Source: Arcobacter sp.
Lineage (GTDB): Bacteria; Campylobacterota; Campylobacteria; Campylobacterales; Arcobacteraceae
Reading direction: 5' to 3'
Assembly: GCA_030635995.1 (NCBI GenBank)
Contig: DAOVXU010000011.1
Span: 1 to 18,976, forward strand
Length of the DNA: 18,976 nt
The notes beneath the pieces are model-generated. The model saw only the letters and a program-made list of their open reading frames with translations, was not told the DNA's origin and made no database searches. The position numbers and the translations under genes were made by a program. Shown in pieces: positions 7,658-15,087 of the stretch (within the stretch, counting starts at the first letter, position 1; every line of letters begins with the position of its first letter).

Positions 7658-9472
7658 ATGATAGATATAAAAAATAAAAATATAGAAGAGTTAGAAAAAT
7701 TAGCACAAGATATTAGAGATAGAATAATAGATGTAGTATCAAGAAATGGTGGCCATTTTAGCTCAACGCTAGGTGCTGTTGAATTAACTATTGGAATGCA
7801 TAAAATTTTTGATAGTTTATATGATCCCTTTATCTTTGATGTTTCTCATCAATGCTACCCTCATAAATTAATAACTGGAAGATGGGAAGAGTTTGATACA
7901 TTAAGACAATTTAATGGTCTAAGTGGATTTACTAAACCTAAAGAGAGTGATAGTGATTATTTTGTAGCTGGACATAGTTCAACGTCAATCTCCCTAGCAG
8001 TTGGAGCTGCAAAAGCGAATAAACTTCAAAAAGAATCTAAAGTACCTGTTGTTATGATAGGTGATGGTTCAATGACAGCTGGACTTGTTTATGAAGCTTT
8101 AAATGAACTTGGAGATTTAAAATTACCTATTGTTATTGTTTTAAATGACAATGAGATGTCAATAGCTAAACCAATAGGGGCTATCTCTAAACATTTAAGT
8201 AAACTTCTTGCTGGTAAATTGTATCAAGGTTTTAGGGAAAAAGTTGATCATATAGTGAAAAATTATATGCCAAATGGGACTGAATATATTGCTAAAAAAA
8301 TTGAAGAGAGTTTAAAGCTTATCACACCTGGTATTATTTTTGAAGAGATGGGTGTAGATTATATTGGACCTATTGATGGACATAATCTTGAAGAGATATT
8401 TGATACTTTAGAGTTAGCGAAAAACCTTGGAAAGCCTGTAGTTGTTCATGCAAAAACAGTTAAAGGGAAAGGTTATCCTATAGCAGAAGGTCACCATGAA
8501 CATTGGCATGGAGTATCACCTTTTGATATTAAAACAGGAATAGCTCTTAAAAAAACTGTAACAGATAAAAGTGCAACAACAGTATTTAGTGATAAATTGT
8601 ATGAGTTAGCTTTAAATGATGAAAAAATAGTAGGAGTAACAGCTGCTATGCCAAGTGGAACAGGTATAGATAAGCTTATGGCTAATTTTCCTGATAGGTT
8701 TTGGGATGTTGCAATAGCAGAACAACATGCGGTTACATCTATGGCTGCTATGGCTAAAGATGGTTTTAAACCATTTGTAACTATATATTCAACTTTTTTA
8801 CAAAGAGGTTTTGATCAAATTATCCATGATGTTTGTTTGATGAATTTAGGAGTTACTTTTGCTATTGATAGAGCTGGAATAGTTGGAGCAGATGGAGAAA
8901 CACATCAAGGGCAATTTGATATTAGTATGTTGAGATTTTTACCAAATATGACATTACTTGCTCCAAGAGACACTAAAACATTAGAGTATTCTTTAGAATT
9001 TGCACAAGATTTTAATACTCCATTGGCTATTAGATATCCAAGAGGGGCATTTAAAACTTTGGATTTTCCTTCAACTCCTTTTATTTATGGAAAAGGGGAA
9101 ATTCTTCAAAAAGGTGAAAGTGATATTGCCTTTATTGGGTATGGTGCTGGGGTAAGTCGTGCTATAGATACACAAGAGTTGGTTAATAAGAGTATAACAA
9201 TCGTCGATTTAAGATTTATAAAGCCATTAGATGGTAAGTTATTAATAGAACTTTCAAAAGTCACAAAAAGATGGTATATTTTTAGTGATAGTCAAAAACA
9301 AGCAGGGGTAGGTTCTGCAATATTAGAATTTATAAGTGAAAATGAATTGAATATAAAGCTTACAACTTTTGAATATGATGATTTATATATTCAACACGGA
9401 GATACTAAATCACTTGAAGAAGATTTGGGATTATTACCAGCACAGTTAGCATTAAAAATAGATAGGGGATAA
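7658..9472 (+). CDS. dxs: 1-deoxy-D-xylulose-5-phosphate synthase
   Basis: Thiamine diphosphate-dependent condensation of pyruvate and glyceraldehyde 3-phosphate, the first step of the MEP isoprenoid pathway; its product also feeds thiamine and pyridoxal synthesis. The 604-residue product shows GHSSTSISLAVG, the ThDP motif GDGSMTAG ... LNDNEMSI, GPIDGHN, HAKTVKGKGYP, and the transketolase-type AIAEQHAVTSMAA carrying the catalytic Glu. Full length and intact. The frame also contains GTG 7649 three codons upstream, but ATG 7658 has the better upstream purine stretch (AAAGTGAA); neither site has a strong Shine-Dalgarno. queF follows one base after the stop. Confidence 0.95.
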   Translation: MIDIKNKNIEELEKLAQDIRDRIIDVVSRNGGHFSSTLGAVELTIGMHKIFDSLYDPFIFDVSHQCYPHKLITGRWEEFDTLRQFNGLSGFTKPKESDSDYFVAGHSSTSISLAVGAAKANKLQKESKVPVVMIGDGSMTAGLVYEALNELGDLKLPIVIVLNDNEMSIAKPIGAISKHLSKLLAGKLYQGFREKVDHIVKNYMPNGTEYIAKKIEESLKLITPGIIFEEMGVDYIGPIDGHNLEEIFDTLELAKNLGKPVVVHAKTVKGKGYPIAEGHHEHWHGVSPFDIKTGIALKKTVTDKSATTVFSDKLYELALNDEKIVGVTAAMPSGTGIDKLMANFPDRFWDVAIAEQHAVTSMAAMAKDGFKPFVTIYSTFLQRGFDQIIHDVCLMNLGVTFAIDRAGIVGADGETHQGQFDISMLRFLPNMTLLAPRDTKTLEYSLEFAQDFNTPLAIRYPRGAFKTLDFPSTPFIYGKGEILQKGESDIAFIGYGAGVSRAIDTQELVNKSITIVDLRFIKPLDGKLLIELSKVTKRWYIFSDSQKQAGVGSAILEFISENELNIKLTTFEYDDLYIQHGDTKSLEEDLGLLPAQLALKIDRG

Positions 9473-9473
9473 T

Positions 9474-9851
9474 ATGAAATATGGACAAAAAGAGATATTA
9501 GAATTTGATATAGATAAAAAAGAGAATTATTGGCCAAATGAGCATAAAAAAAGTTATATTATTAATATTGAGTTGCCAGAATTTATGTGTTTATGCCCAA
9601 GAAGTGGTTACCCAGATTTTGCAACAATCAAACTACAATATAGACCAAATAGAAAAGTTATAGAGTTAAAAGCATTAAAATTGTATATTAATTCTTTTAT
9701 GACAAAACATATATCACATGAAAATTCTGCAAATGAAATATATGATATATTAAAAAAGAATTTGAAGCCAAAATGGATAAAACTTATAGCTGATTTCAAT
9801 CCAAGAGGAAATGTTCATACAATTATTACTATAGATAGTGACGATAACTAG
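9474..9851 (+). CDS. queF: NADPH-dependent preQ0 reductase (7-cyano-7-deazaguanine reductase)
   Basis: Reduces the nitrile of preQ0 to the aminomethyl group of preQ1 in queuosine tRNA modification. The 125-residue single-domain tunnelling-fold form is the short (Bacillus-type) subfamily. Catalytic Cys41 and Asp48 lie in CLCPRSGYPDFA (39-50), the QueF family motif ELKALKLYI is at 64-72, and a conserved His81/Glu83 pair follows. A second cysteine (Cys39) sits two residues before the catalytic one. GGGGAT immediately upstream gives a good ribosome binding site inside the end of dxs. No other queuosine genes are in the window. Confidence 0.93.
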   Translation: MKYGQKEILEFDIDKKENYWPNEHKKSYIINIELPEFMCLCPRSGYPDFATIKLQYRPNRKVIELKALKLYINSFMTKHISHENSANEIYDILKKNLKPKWIKLIADFNPRGNVHTIITIDSDDN

Positions 9852-9863
9852 GATTATTTAAAT

Positions 9864-10445
9864 ATGAAAAAGTTAGTTTCTACAAGTGAAGCAGCAAAAC
9901 TTTTAGGACTCTCTGTTCAAGGGGTACATTATCGTATAAAAAAACAACGATTAGAATCAATAAAAAAAGATGGAAAGACTTTTGTATATATAGATAGTAA
10001 TATTACACCTAAAGTAGATAACAAGCCTAATATTCAGATAGATTCTGAGATCGTTAAATCAAAAGATGAACAAATTATATTGTTAAAAGAGACAATAAAA
10101 TGGATGAAAAAACAATATAAACAAGAGATAAAGCGACTAGATAATAATCAAATAAGAATAATAGATGTTTTTAAAAGTGAAATAGTATTACTCCAACAAG
10201 CATATACTGAGATGCAAAATATTTATAAGATTTCATATAAGGATAAAGACGAAGATAAAAAGCAAGAGTTAGATATACTAACTGTAGAAGAATTTTTTAT
10301 ACTTATGCGAAGTCATGGTAAGAGTAACATAGAGATAAAAAGTATTATCTTAAATAAAATAAAAGATGGCGATAGACGATTTATTTATAATAGTTCAACT
10401 AAAGAATTGTTGATATATAGAAGTGATTTTATCGACTTAATTTAA
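9864..10445 (+). CDS. helix-turn-helix protein with central coiled coil, function unknown
   Basis: A 193-residue protein. The N-terminus (about 4-45) reads like an excisionase/MerR-type winged helix-turn-helix: a STSEAAKLLGLSVQGVHYRI stretch followed by a short wing ending FVYID. A charged coiled coil follows (about 66-122), then a C-terminal region beginning LTVEEFFILMRSHG (139-152). No ligand-binding or enzymatic motif is visible. The layout recalls Campylobacterota DNA-binding proteins of the DUF3972 kind, but that link is uncertain. It lies 12 nt after queF and 8 nt before the histidine kinase, so it is probably cotranscribed with both. A role as a regulator or DNA-organising protein is inference. 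Confidence 0.72.
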   Translation: MKKLVSTSEAAKLLGLSVQGVHYRIKKQRLESIKKDGKTFVYIDSNITPKVDNKPNIQIDSEIVKSKDEQIILLKETIKWMKKQYKQEIKRLDNNQIRIIDVFKSEIVLLQQAYTEMQNIYKISYKDKDEDKKQELDILTVEEFFILMRSHGKSNIEIKSIILNKIKDGDRRFIYNSSTKELLIYRSDFIDLI

Positions 10446-10453
10446 GGATTTTG

Positions 10454-11962
10454 ATGTTAAAAGTGTTATTAAAAAGTAAAATTCTAGGTTCTGTTATTCT
10501 TGTATCGTTGATTATTATAAGTACTCTATTTTTCTTTATACCAAAGATAACAGAAAAGAATACAATTGATTTAGTAACTAAAAATAGTATAAATGCCGTA
10601 CAACAAATAAAACTTACAAGAGCTTATTATGTAAGTAGTGTAGTAAAAGATGTAAAAAAATATGCTCCTAATCTTGGTTTTGATTATTATCATAAGGGAG
10701 CTGATGGTAAGTTACCTTTCCCTACAACAACAATTCATGATTTAAGTAAAATATTTAGTGATAATACAGGGCTTACATTTAATCTATATAGTGATTTTCC
10801 TTTTAAACCAAAAGCTAATAGGGTTTTAACATCTAAACAAAAAGAGATATTAAAATTTACACAAGAAAATGAAGATGGTATATATGTAGGGAGAGATACT
10901 ATAGATGGTAAGCCTGTCTTAAGAGTTGCTATTACAGATTTTATGACAGATCCATCCTGTGTATCTTGTCATAATGACCATAAAGATAAGACTTGGGAAA
11001 CAGGAAAATGGCAGATGGGTGACAGGAGAGGTGTTTTAGAGGTTATTACTCCTCTTGACGAACCTTTATTGGCTAATAATTATATGAGACTTCAGATATT
11101 ATTGTTTATTACGGTGATCCTTGTATTGCTGGTGATATATTTTTCATTTATGTTAATACGAAGAGAAAGTGAATTGTTAGGCGAGAATGATATTTTAGAT
11201 GCTAAGATCAAAGAAGAGGTAGCAAAGAATGTTCAAAAAGAGAAACAGTTAATAATTCAAAATAGAAGTGCTGCATTAGGTGATATGCTAGGTGCTATTG
11301 TTCATCAATGGAAACAGCCGTTAAATGGAATATCTATCTCTAATAGTGCTATGAAGCTTCAACTTGAATTAGGAGATTTAGAAATTAAATACTTTAACAC
11401 TCATATCTCTAATATTGACCAGCAAATAAAAAATATGAATATTACTATGGATGATTTTAGAGATTTCTTTAAGCCTAAAAAACAATCTTGCTATGATGTA
11501 AATACAAGTATTAATGATGTATTAAGTTTAATACACAAGATTTATGAGATAAAAAATATAAATATTAAATTAAATTTAGAAGATGGCCTTGAGACAAATG
11601 GTTATCCAAATGAATTAAATCAAGTAATAATAAATATTTTAAATAATGCAAGAGATGCAATACTTGGGAATAATTCAGATATCAAGAATATATATATCGA
11701 TACATATAAAGATGAAAATAATTTTAATATAATCTCCATTAAAGATTGTGCAGGTGGAATTCCTGAAGATATTATAGATAAAATCTTTGATCCTTATGTA
11801 ACTACAAAAAGTGATAAAGAGGGAACCGGAATAGGACTTGATATGAGTAAAGCTATAATGGAAAAAGTTGATGGAGATATAACTGCATCAAATGTAGAAA
11901 CTACAATAGATGGAAAAACTCACAAAGGGGCTAATTTTATAATTACTTTATGTAGTTGTTAA
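10454..11962 (+). CDS. membrane sensor histidine kinase with periplasmic c-type heme (DUF3365/Tll0287-like) domain
   Basis: A 502-residue sensor kinase. A signal-anchor helix (about 10-29) precedes a periplasmic domain (about 30-210) containing Cys169-x-x-Cys172-His173 and the downstream GDRRGVLEVITPLD block typical of DUF3365/Tll0287-like heme sensors. A second membrane helix (about 213-235) and a short coiled coil lead to the kinase: phospho-acceptor His284 in VHQWKQPLN, N box NNARDAI (397-403), G1 DCAGGI (431-436) and G2 GTGIGL (457-462). The G1 box has Cys-Ala where Asn-Gly or Asn-Ala is usual. ATG 10454 is chosen over an in-frame TTG at 10451 because AAGGA (10444-10448) sits at better spacing. 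No response regulator is adjacent. The input signal is inferred to be redox or gas related. Confidence 0.9.
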   Translation: MLKVLLKSKILGSVILVSLIIISTLFFFIPKITEKNTIDLVTKNSINAVQQIKLTRAYYVSSVVKDVKKYAPNLGFDYYHKGADGKLPFPTTTIHDLSKIFSDNTGLTFNLYSDFPFKPKANRVLTSKQKEILKFTQENEDGIYVGRDTIDGKPVLRVAITDFMTDPSCVSCHNDHKDKTWETGKWQMGDRRGVLEVITPLDEPLLANNYMRLQILLFITVILVLLVIYFSFMLIRRESELLGENDILDAKIKEEVAKNVQKEKQLIIQNRSAALGDMLGAIVHQWKQPLNGISISNSAMKLQLELGDLEIKYFNTHISNIDQQIKNMNITMDDFRDFFKPKKQSCYDVNTSINDVLSLIHKIYEIKNINIKLNLEDGLETNGYPNELNQVIINILNNARDAILGNNSDIKNIYIDTYKDENNFNIISIKDCAGGIPEDIIDKIFDPYVTTKSDKEGTGIGLDMSKAIMEKVDGDITASNVETTIDGKTHKGANFIITLCSC

Positions 11963-11984
11963 ATCCCTCTTACTTAAAATCTGA

Positions 11985-11990
11985 TATAAT
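11985..11990 (+). promoter_or_regulatory. -10 element of the hydroxyacid dehydrogenase gene
   Basis: A perfect TATAAT preceded by CTGA lies in the 57-nt gap after the histidine kinase stop. It predicts a transcript start near 11997 and a leader of about 23 nt with AAGGGG at 12005-12010 before ATG 12020. No -35 box is evident. No terminator hairpin was found for the upstream cluster, so readthrough is possible. Confidence 0.5.
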
Positions 11991-12019
11991 CCTTTAAAAT
12001 ATTTAAGGGGTTATATATA

Positions 12020-12967
12020 ATGAAACAAAATCAAAACAAACAAAAAATAGTAATTTTAGATGCACTTACTTTAGGTGATGATATAGATTTAGATATCTTT
12101 AAAGAATTCGGTGAGTTAGTTATATATGATACTACATCTTCTAGTGAAGTTTTAGAGCATATAAGTGATGCTAAAATAGTTATTACAAATAAAGTTATTA
12201 TAGATGCTAATACAATGGATAATACAAATATAAAACTTATATGTATAGCTGCAACAGGTATGAACAATATTGATTTGGATTATGCAAAAAAGAAAAATAT
12301 AGAGGTAAAGAATGCAGTTGGGTATTCTACTTCTAGTGTTGCACAACTTACATTTTCTATTGCACTAGAATTTATTCAAAATATTAAATATTATGATAAT
12401 TATGTAAAGTCTAATGAGTGGTCTAAATCAAAGATATTTACAAATGTATCAAAACCATTTTATGAATTAAATGGAAAAGTATGGGGTATAATTGGTCTTG
12501 GAAATATAGGAAAAGAGGTTGCAACTATTGCAGAAGCTTTTGGATGTAAAATAAACTATTATTCTACTTCTGGTTCGAATAATAATACAAAATATAATAA
12601 TCTATGCTTAGATGAGTTACTATCAAGTTCAGATATAATATCTATACATTCACCACTTAATGAACAAACAAATAATTTGATAAATAAAACAAATATTAGT
12701 ATGCTAAAAGATGATACAATTCTATTAAATCTTGGTCGTGGTGGTATTGTAAATGAGCTTGATATAGCTAATGAGCTTGATAATAGGAATATATTTTATG
12801 GTACAGATGTAGTAACAAAAGAACCTATAGAATTCACTTCACCACTACTTAAAATTGTGAATAAAGACAGATTAATAATCACACCACATATCGCATGGGC
12901 TAGTAAAGAAGCTAGAGTTAGATTAATAAATATTATTAAAGATAATATAAAAGAATTTATATTATAA
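12020..12967 (+). CDS. NAD(P)-dependent D-2-hydroxyacid dehydrogenase
   Basis: A 315-residue D-isomer-specific 2-hydroxyacid dehydrogenase: an N-terminal catalytic domain, an NAD-binding Rossmann domain (GLGNIG at 159-164) and the catalytic triad Arg240 (NLGRGGIVNE), Glu269 (TKEPIE) and His290 (TPHIAWAS). The best family resemblance is to glycerate dehydrogenase/hydroxypyruvate reductase (HprA), including the TPHIAWAS ending, but the substrate (hydroxypyruvate, glyoxylate or another 2-oxoacid) cannot be fixed from sequence. It appears monocistronic, with its own promoter upstream and another candidate -10 overlapping its stop codon. Confidence 0.87.
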   Translation: MKQNQNKQKIVILDALTLGDDIDLDIFKEFGELVIYDTTSSSEVLEHISDAKIVITNKVIIDANTMDNTNIKLICIAATGMNNIDLDYAKKKNIEVKNAVGYSTSSVAQLTFSIALEFIQNIKYYDNYVKSNEWSKSKIFTNVSKPFYELNGKVWGIIGLGNIGKEVATIAEAFGCKINYYSTSGSNNNTKYNNLCLDELLSSSDIISIHSPLNEQTNNLINKTNISMLKDDTILLNLGRGGIVNELDIANELDNRNIFYGTDVVTKEPIEFTSPLLKIVNKDRLIITPHIAWASKEARVRLINIIKDNIKEFIL

Positions 12968-12968
12968 T
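12963..12968 (+). promoter_or_regulatory. possible -10 element for the Phd-like/sdhAB gene group
   Basis: A TATAAT overlaps the stop codon of the hydroxyacid dehydrogenase and would give a leader of about 35 nt before ATG 13011. A TATAAA at 12986-12991 is a rival, with a shorter leader. There is no -35 box. AAGGA at 13001-13005 provides the ribosome binding site. Confidence 0.35.
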
Positions 12969-13010
12969 ACATACTGTAATACGAATATAAAAACACATTA
13001 AAGGATTATT

Positions 13011-13499
13011 ATGACAAATTTATTATATGCTTCAAATGAGATGTTCTCATCAACTCAATTAATTAGAAAGAGTAAAGATATATTTGATAAATTAACTTCA
13101 AATGAGATTGAGAAGGCTATTATACTAAGGGATGGCAAACCAAACTTTATGCTTTTAGAATTTAATAAATATGAAGAGATGATGAAAGAATATGAATATT
13201 TAAAAGCAAATTTTACTATAAATAAACAAAATAATATACAAATTCAAGAAGAAAAAGTATCTGAAAGTATAACTTTAGTTAAAGATGAAGAGATAAGTGA
13301 GGATGATCAAATATTGAATGAGTTTATTGGTGATATAGAAGATTGTATAGATGATGATATAAAGATAAAAGAAGAAGAGGAGTTGAAAATTGCTTTAGCT
13401 CAAATAGAAGCTTTAAATTTAGAACCAGAATTTCAAAAAGAAGCACAAGATAAATTGATAGAAAAATCTTCTGCAGAGATAAAAGAATTTTGGAATTAA
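13011..13499 (+). CDS. Phd/YefM antitoxin-like N-domain protein with acidic tail, no toxin partner
   Basis: A 162-residue protein. Residues about 8-62 resemble the Phd/YefM antitoxin fold: a start like FSSTQLIRKSKDIFDKL, then EKAIILRDGKPNFMLLEFNKYEEMM, matching the family pattern of a short strand with RxGKP, a hydrophobic strand and a terminal Tyr-Glu helix. The rest (about 75-125) is very acidic and probably disordered, followed by a helix rich in Ala, Glu and Leu. No RelE, ParE, Fic or PIN toxin gene is adjacent; the next gene starts one base later and encodes the SdhA-like flavoprotein. It may be a stand-alone regulator derived from an antitoxin. The resemblance is by eye only. Confidence 0.6.
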   Translation: MTNLLYASNEMFSSTQLIRKSKDIFDKLTSNEIEKAIILRDGKPNFMLLEFNKYEEMMKEYEYLKANFTINKQNNIQIQEEKVSESITLVKDEEISEDDQILNEFIGDIEDCIDDDIKIKEEEELKIALAQIEALNLEPEFQKEAQDKLIEKSSAEIKEFWN

Positions 13500-13500
13500 T

Positions 13501-15087
13501 ATGTATGACGCTTTAATAATTGGAAATGGCGGTGCTGGATTATCTTGTGCAATAAGTCTTAAAAAAAGGGGATATAATGTAATTATATTATCAAAAACTC
13601 ATGCTACTGCTTCACAAACTTCTCAAGCACAGGGTGGAATAAATGCTGTTTTAGGCAATAGTAATGATACTGTAATAAATCATATAGATGATACTCTTAA
13701 ATCAGCACACCAACTAGGAGATAAAGATGCTATTAGTTTTATGTGTGGAGAAGCTGCTAAGACTATTGAATGGTTAGATTCATTAGGTGTCCCTTTTAGT
13801 AGAGATAAAAGCTCTAATATAGCACAAAGACAAATGGGTGGTGCAAGTGACAAAAGAGCTTGTTATAGTTCCGATTATACTGGATTAAAGATACTTCATA
13901 GCCTTTTTGATACAGCATTAAGCCTTGGTATAGAGTTTATAGATGAAAGTATGCTATTAAGCCTTATTATTGAAAATGAAGAGATAAAAGGGGTAACTTC
14001 TTTAGATATTAAAACATCCCAAGTTAGCCAGATCTTAGCAAAGAATACTATCTTAGCAACTGGAGGTTATGGTGGTGTTTATCATAATTTTTCTACAAAT
14101 TCTTCAGCTACAACATCTGATGGGATAGTTGCAGCATTAAATAAAGGTGTTGAATTAGAAAATATGGAGTTTGTACAGTTTCATCCAACATCTCTAAAAG
14201 ATAAATTTATACTTATAAGTGAATCTGCTCGTGGTGAGGGTGGATATCTTGTAACCAAAGATGGAAAAAGATTTGTTGATGAATTATTGCCACGGGATAT
14301 TGTAGCAAGAGAGTTATACAAAAAGATAGATAATGAAGAAGAGGTCTTTTTAGATTTAAGACATCTTGGACTTGAGAAAATAGTTCATTTGATGCCTCAA
14401 GAGTATAAACTTTGTTTTCAATTCACTGGATTAAAGATGGATAAAGAATTGATACCAATTATCCCTGCAAGTCATTATACAATGGGTGGTATTAAAGTAA
14501 ATCAAGAATCAAGAACAAATATAAAGTCACTTTATGCAATTGGCGAATGTTGTTCAAATGGTATTCATGGTGCAAATAGACTTGGAGGTAACTCCTTACT
14601 TGAAATAATCACTTTTGGAAAGCATTTAGGAGATAATATTTGTATAAGTGATAATGAGGGTAAGAATATTGAATATCCAGAGTTTTTAGAAGATAAAGAT
14701 ATGATTGATAAATTATATTCAATGGATAATACAATAGATTTTTATAAATCAAAAGAGACACTAGGTAAAATGATGTTTAAAAATGTTGGATTATTTAAAT
14801 GTGAAAATAAACTAAATAAAGCCAATCATCTAATAGAACAATACAAAAAGAATTTTAAGTTTATGGGTATAGATGATAAAAATAAGATCTATAATACAAA
14901 TTTAAAAGAATTATTAGAGTTTAAAAATATGGTTTTATGTGCAGAAGTTATTATACAATCAGCATTAAATAGAAAAGAGAGTCGTGGAGCACACTATAGA
15001 GATGACTATCCAAAAGAAAATAATACTTTCTCAAAAAATACCATTATTAAGAAAGTTAAAGATACTTTAGCAATGGAGTTAAGATAG
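13501..15087 (+). CDS. succinate dehydrogenase/fumarate reductase flavoprotein subunit
   Basis: A 528-residue FAD subunit that interconverts fumarate and succinate. Dinucleotide-binding GNGGAG is at 8-13. Active-site residues correspond to E. coli FrdA: His228 (QFHPT), Glu241 and Arg244 (ESARGEGG), Arg265 (LPRD), His325 (SHYTMGG) and Arg360 (GANRLGGNSL). The C-terminal NRKESRGAHYRDD block is also typical. The position of the FAD-linking His of FrdA/SdhA (His44 in E. coli FrdA) is Gln39, so the flavin is probably non-covalent. There is no twin-arginine signal, so it should be cytoplasmic, unlike Campylobacter MfrA. L-aspartate oxidase (NadB) is less likely given the SHYTMGG, RLGGNS and RGAHYR signatures and the iron-sulfur partner immediately downstream. 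Its TAG overlaps the GTG of that partner. Confidence 0.88.
   Translation: MYDALIIGNGGAGLSCAISLKKRGYNVIILSKTHATASQTSQAQGGINAVLGNSNDTVINHIDDTLKSAHQLGDKDAISFMCGEAAKTIEWLDSLGVPFSRDKSSNIAQRQMGGASDKRACYSSDYTGLKILHSLFDTALSLGIEFIDESMLLSLIIENEEIKGVTSLDIKTSQVSQILAKNTILATGGYGGVYHNFSTNSSATTSDGIVAALNKGVELENMEFVQFHPTSLKDKFILISESARGEGGYLVTKDGKRFVDELLPRDIVARELYKKIDNEEEVFLDLRHLGLEKIVHLMPQEYKLCFQFTGLKMDKELIPIIPASHYTMGGIKVNQESRTNIKSLYAIGECCSNGIHGANRLGGNSLLEIITFGKHLGDNICISDNEGKNIEYPEFLEDKDMIDKLYSMDNTIDFYKSKETLGKMMFKNVGLFKCENKLNKANHLIEQYKKNFKFMGIDDKNKIYNTNLKELLEFKNMVLCAEVIIQSALNRKESRGAHYRDDYPKENNTFSKNTIIKKVKDTLAMELR

Noticed and set aside
11991..12008. Hairpin CCTT...AAGG sequestering the ribosome binding site of the hydroxyacid dehydrogenase gene (riboswitch-like)
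   Set aside because: Only four strong pairs before a mismatch, no conserved aptamer features, and the leader is too short.
13501..15087. L-aspartate oxidase (NadB) identity for the flavoprotein
   Set aside because: NadB also lacks the flavin-linking His, but the SHYTMGG, RLGGNS and KESRGAHYRDD signatures and the overlapping SdhB-type gene fit the Sdh/Frd family better.
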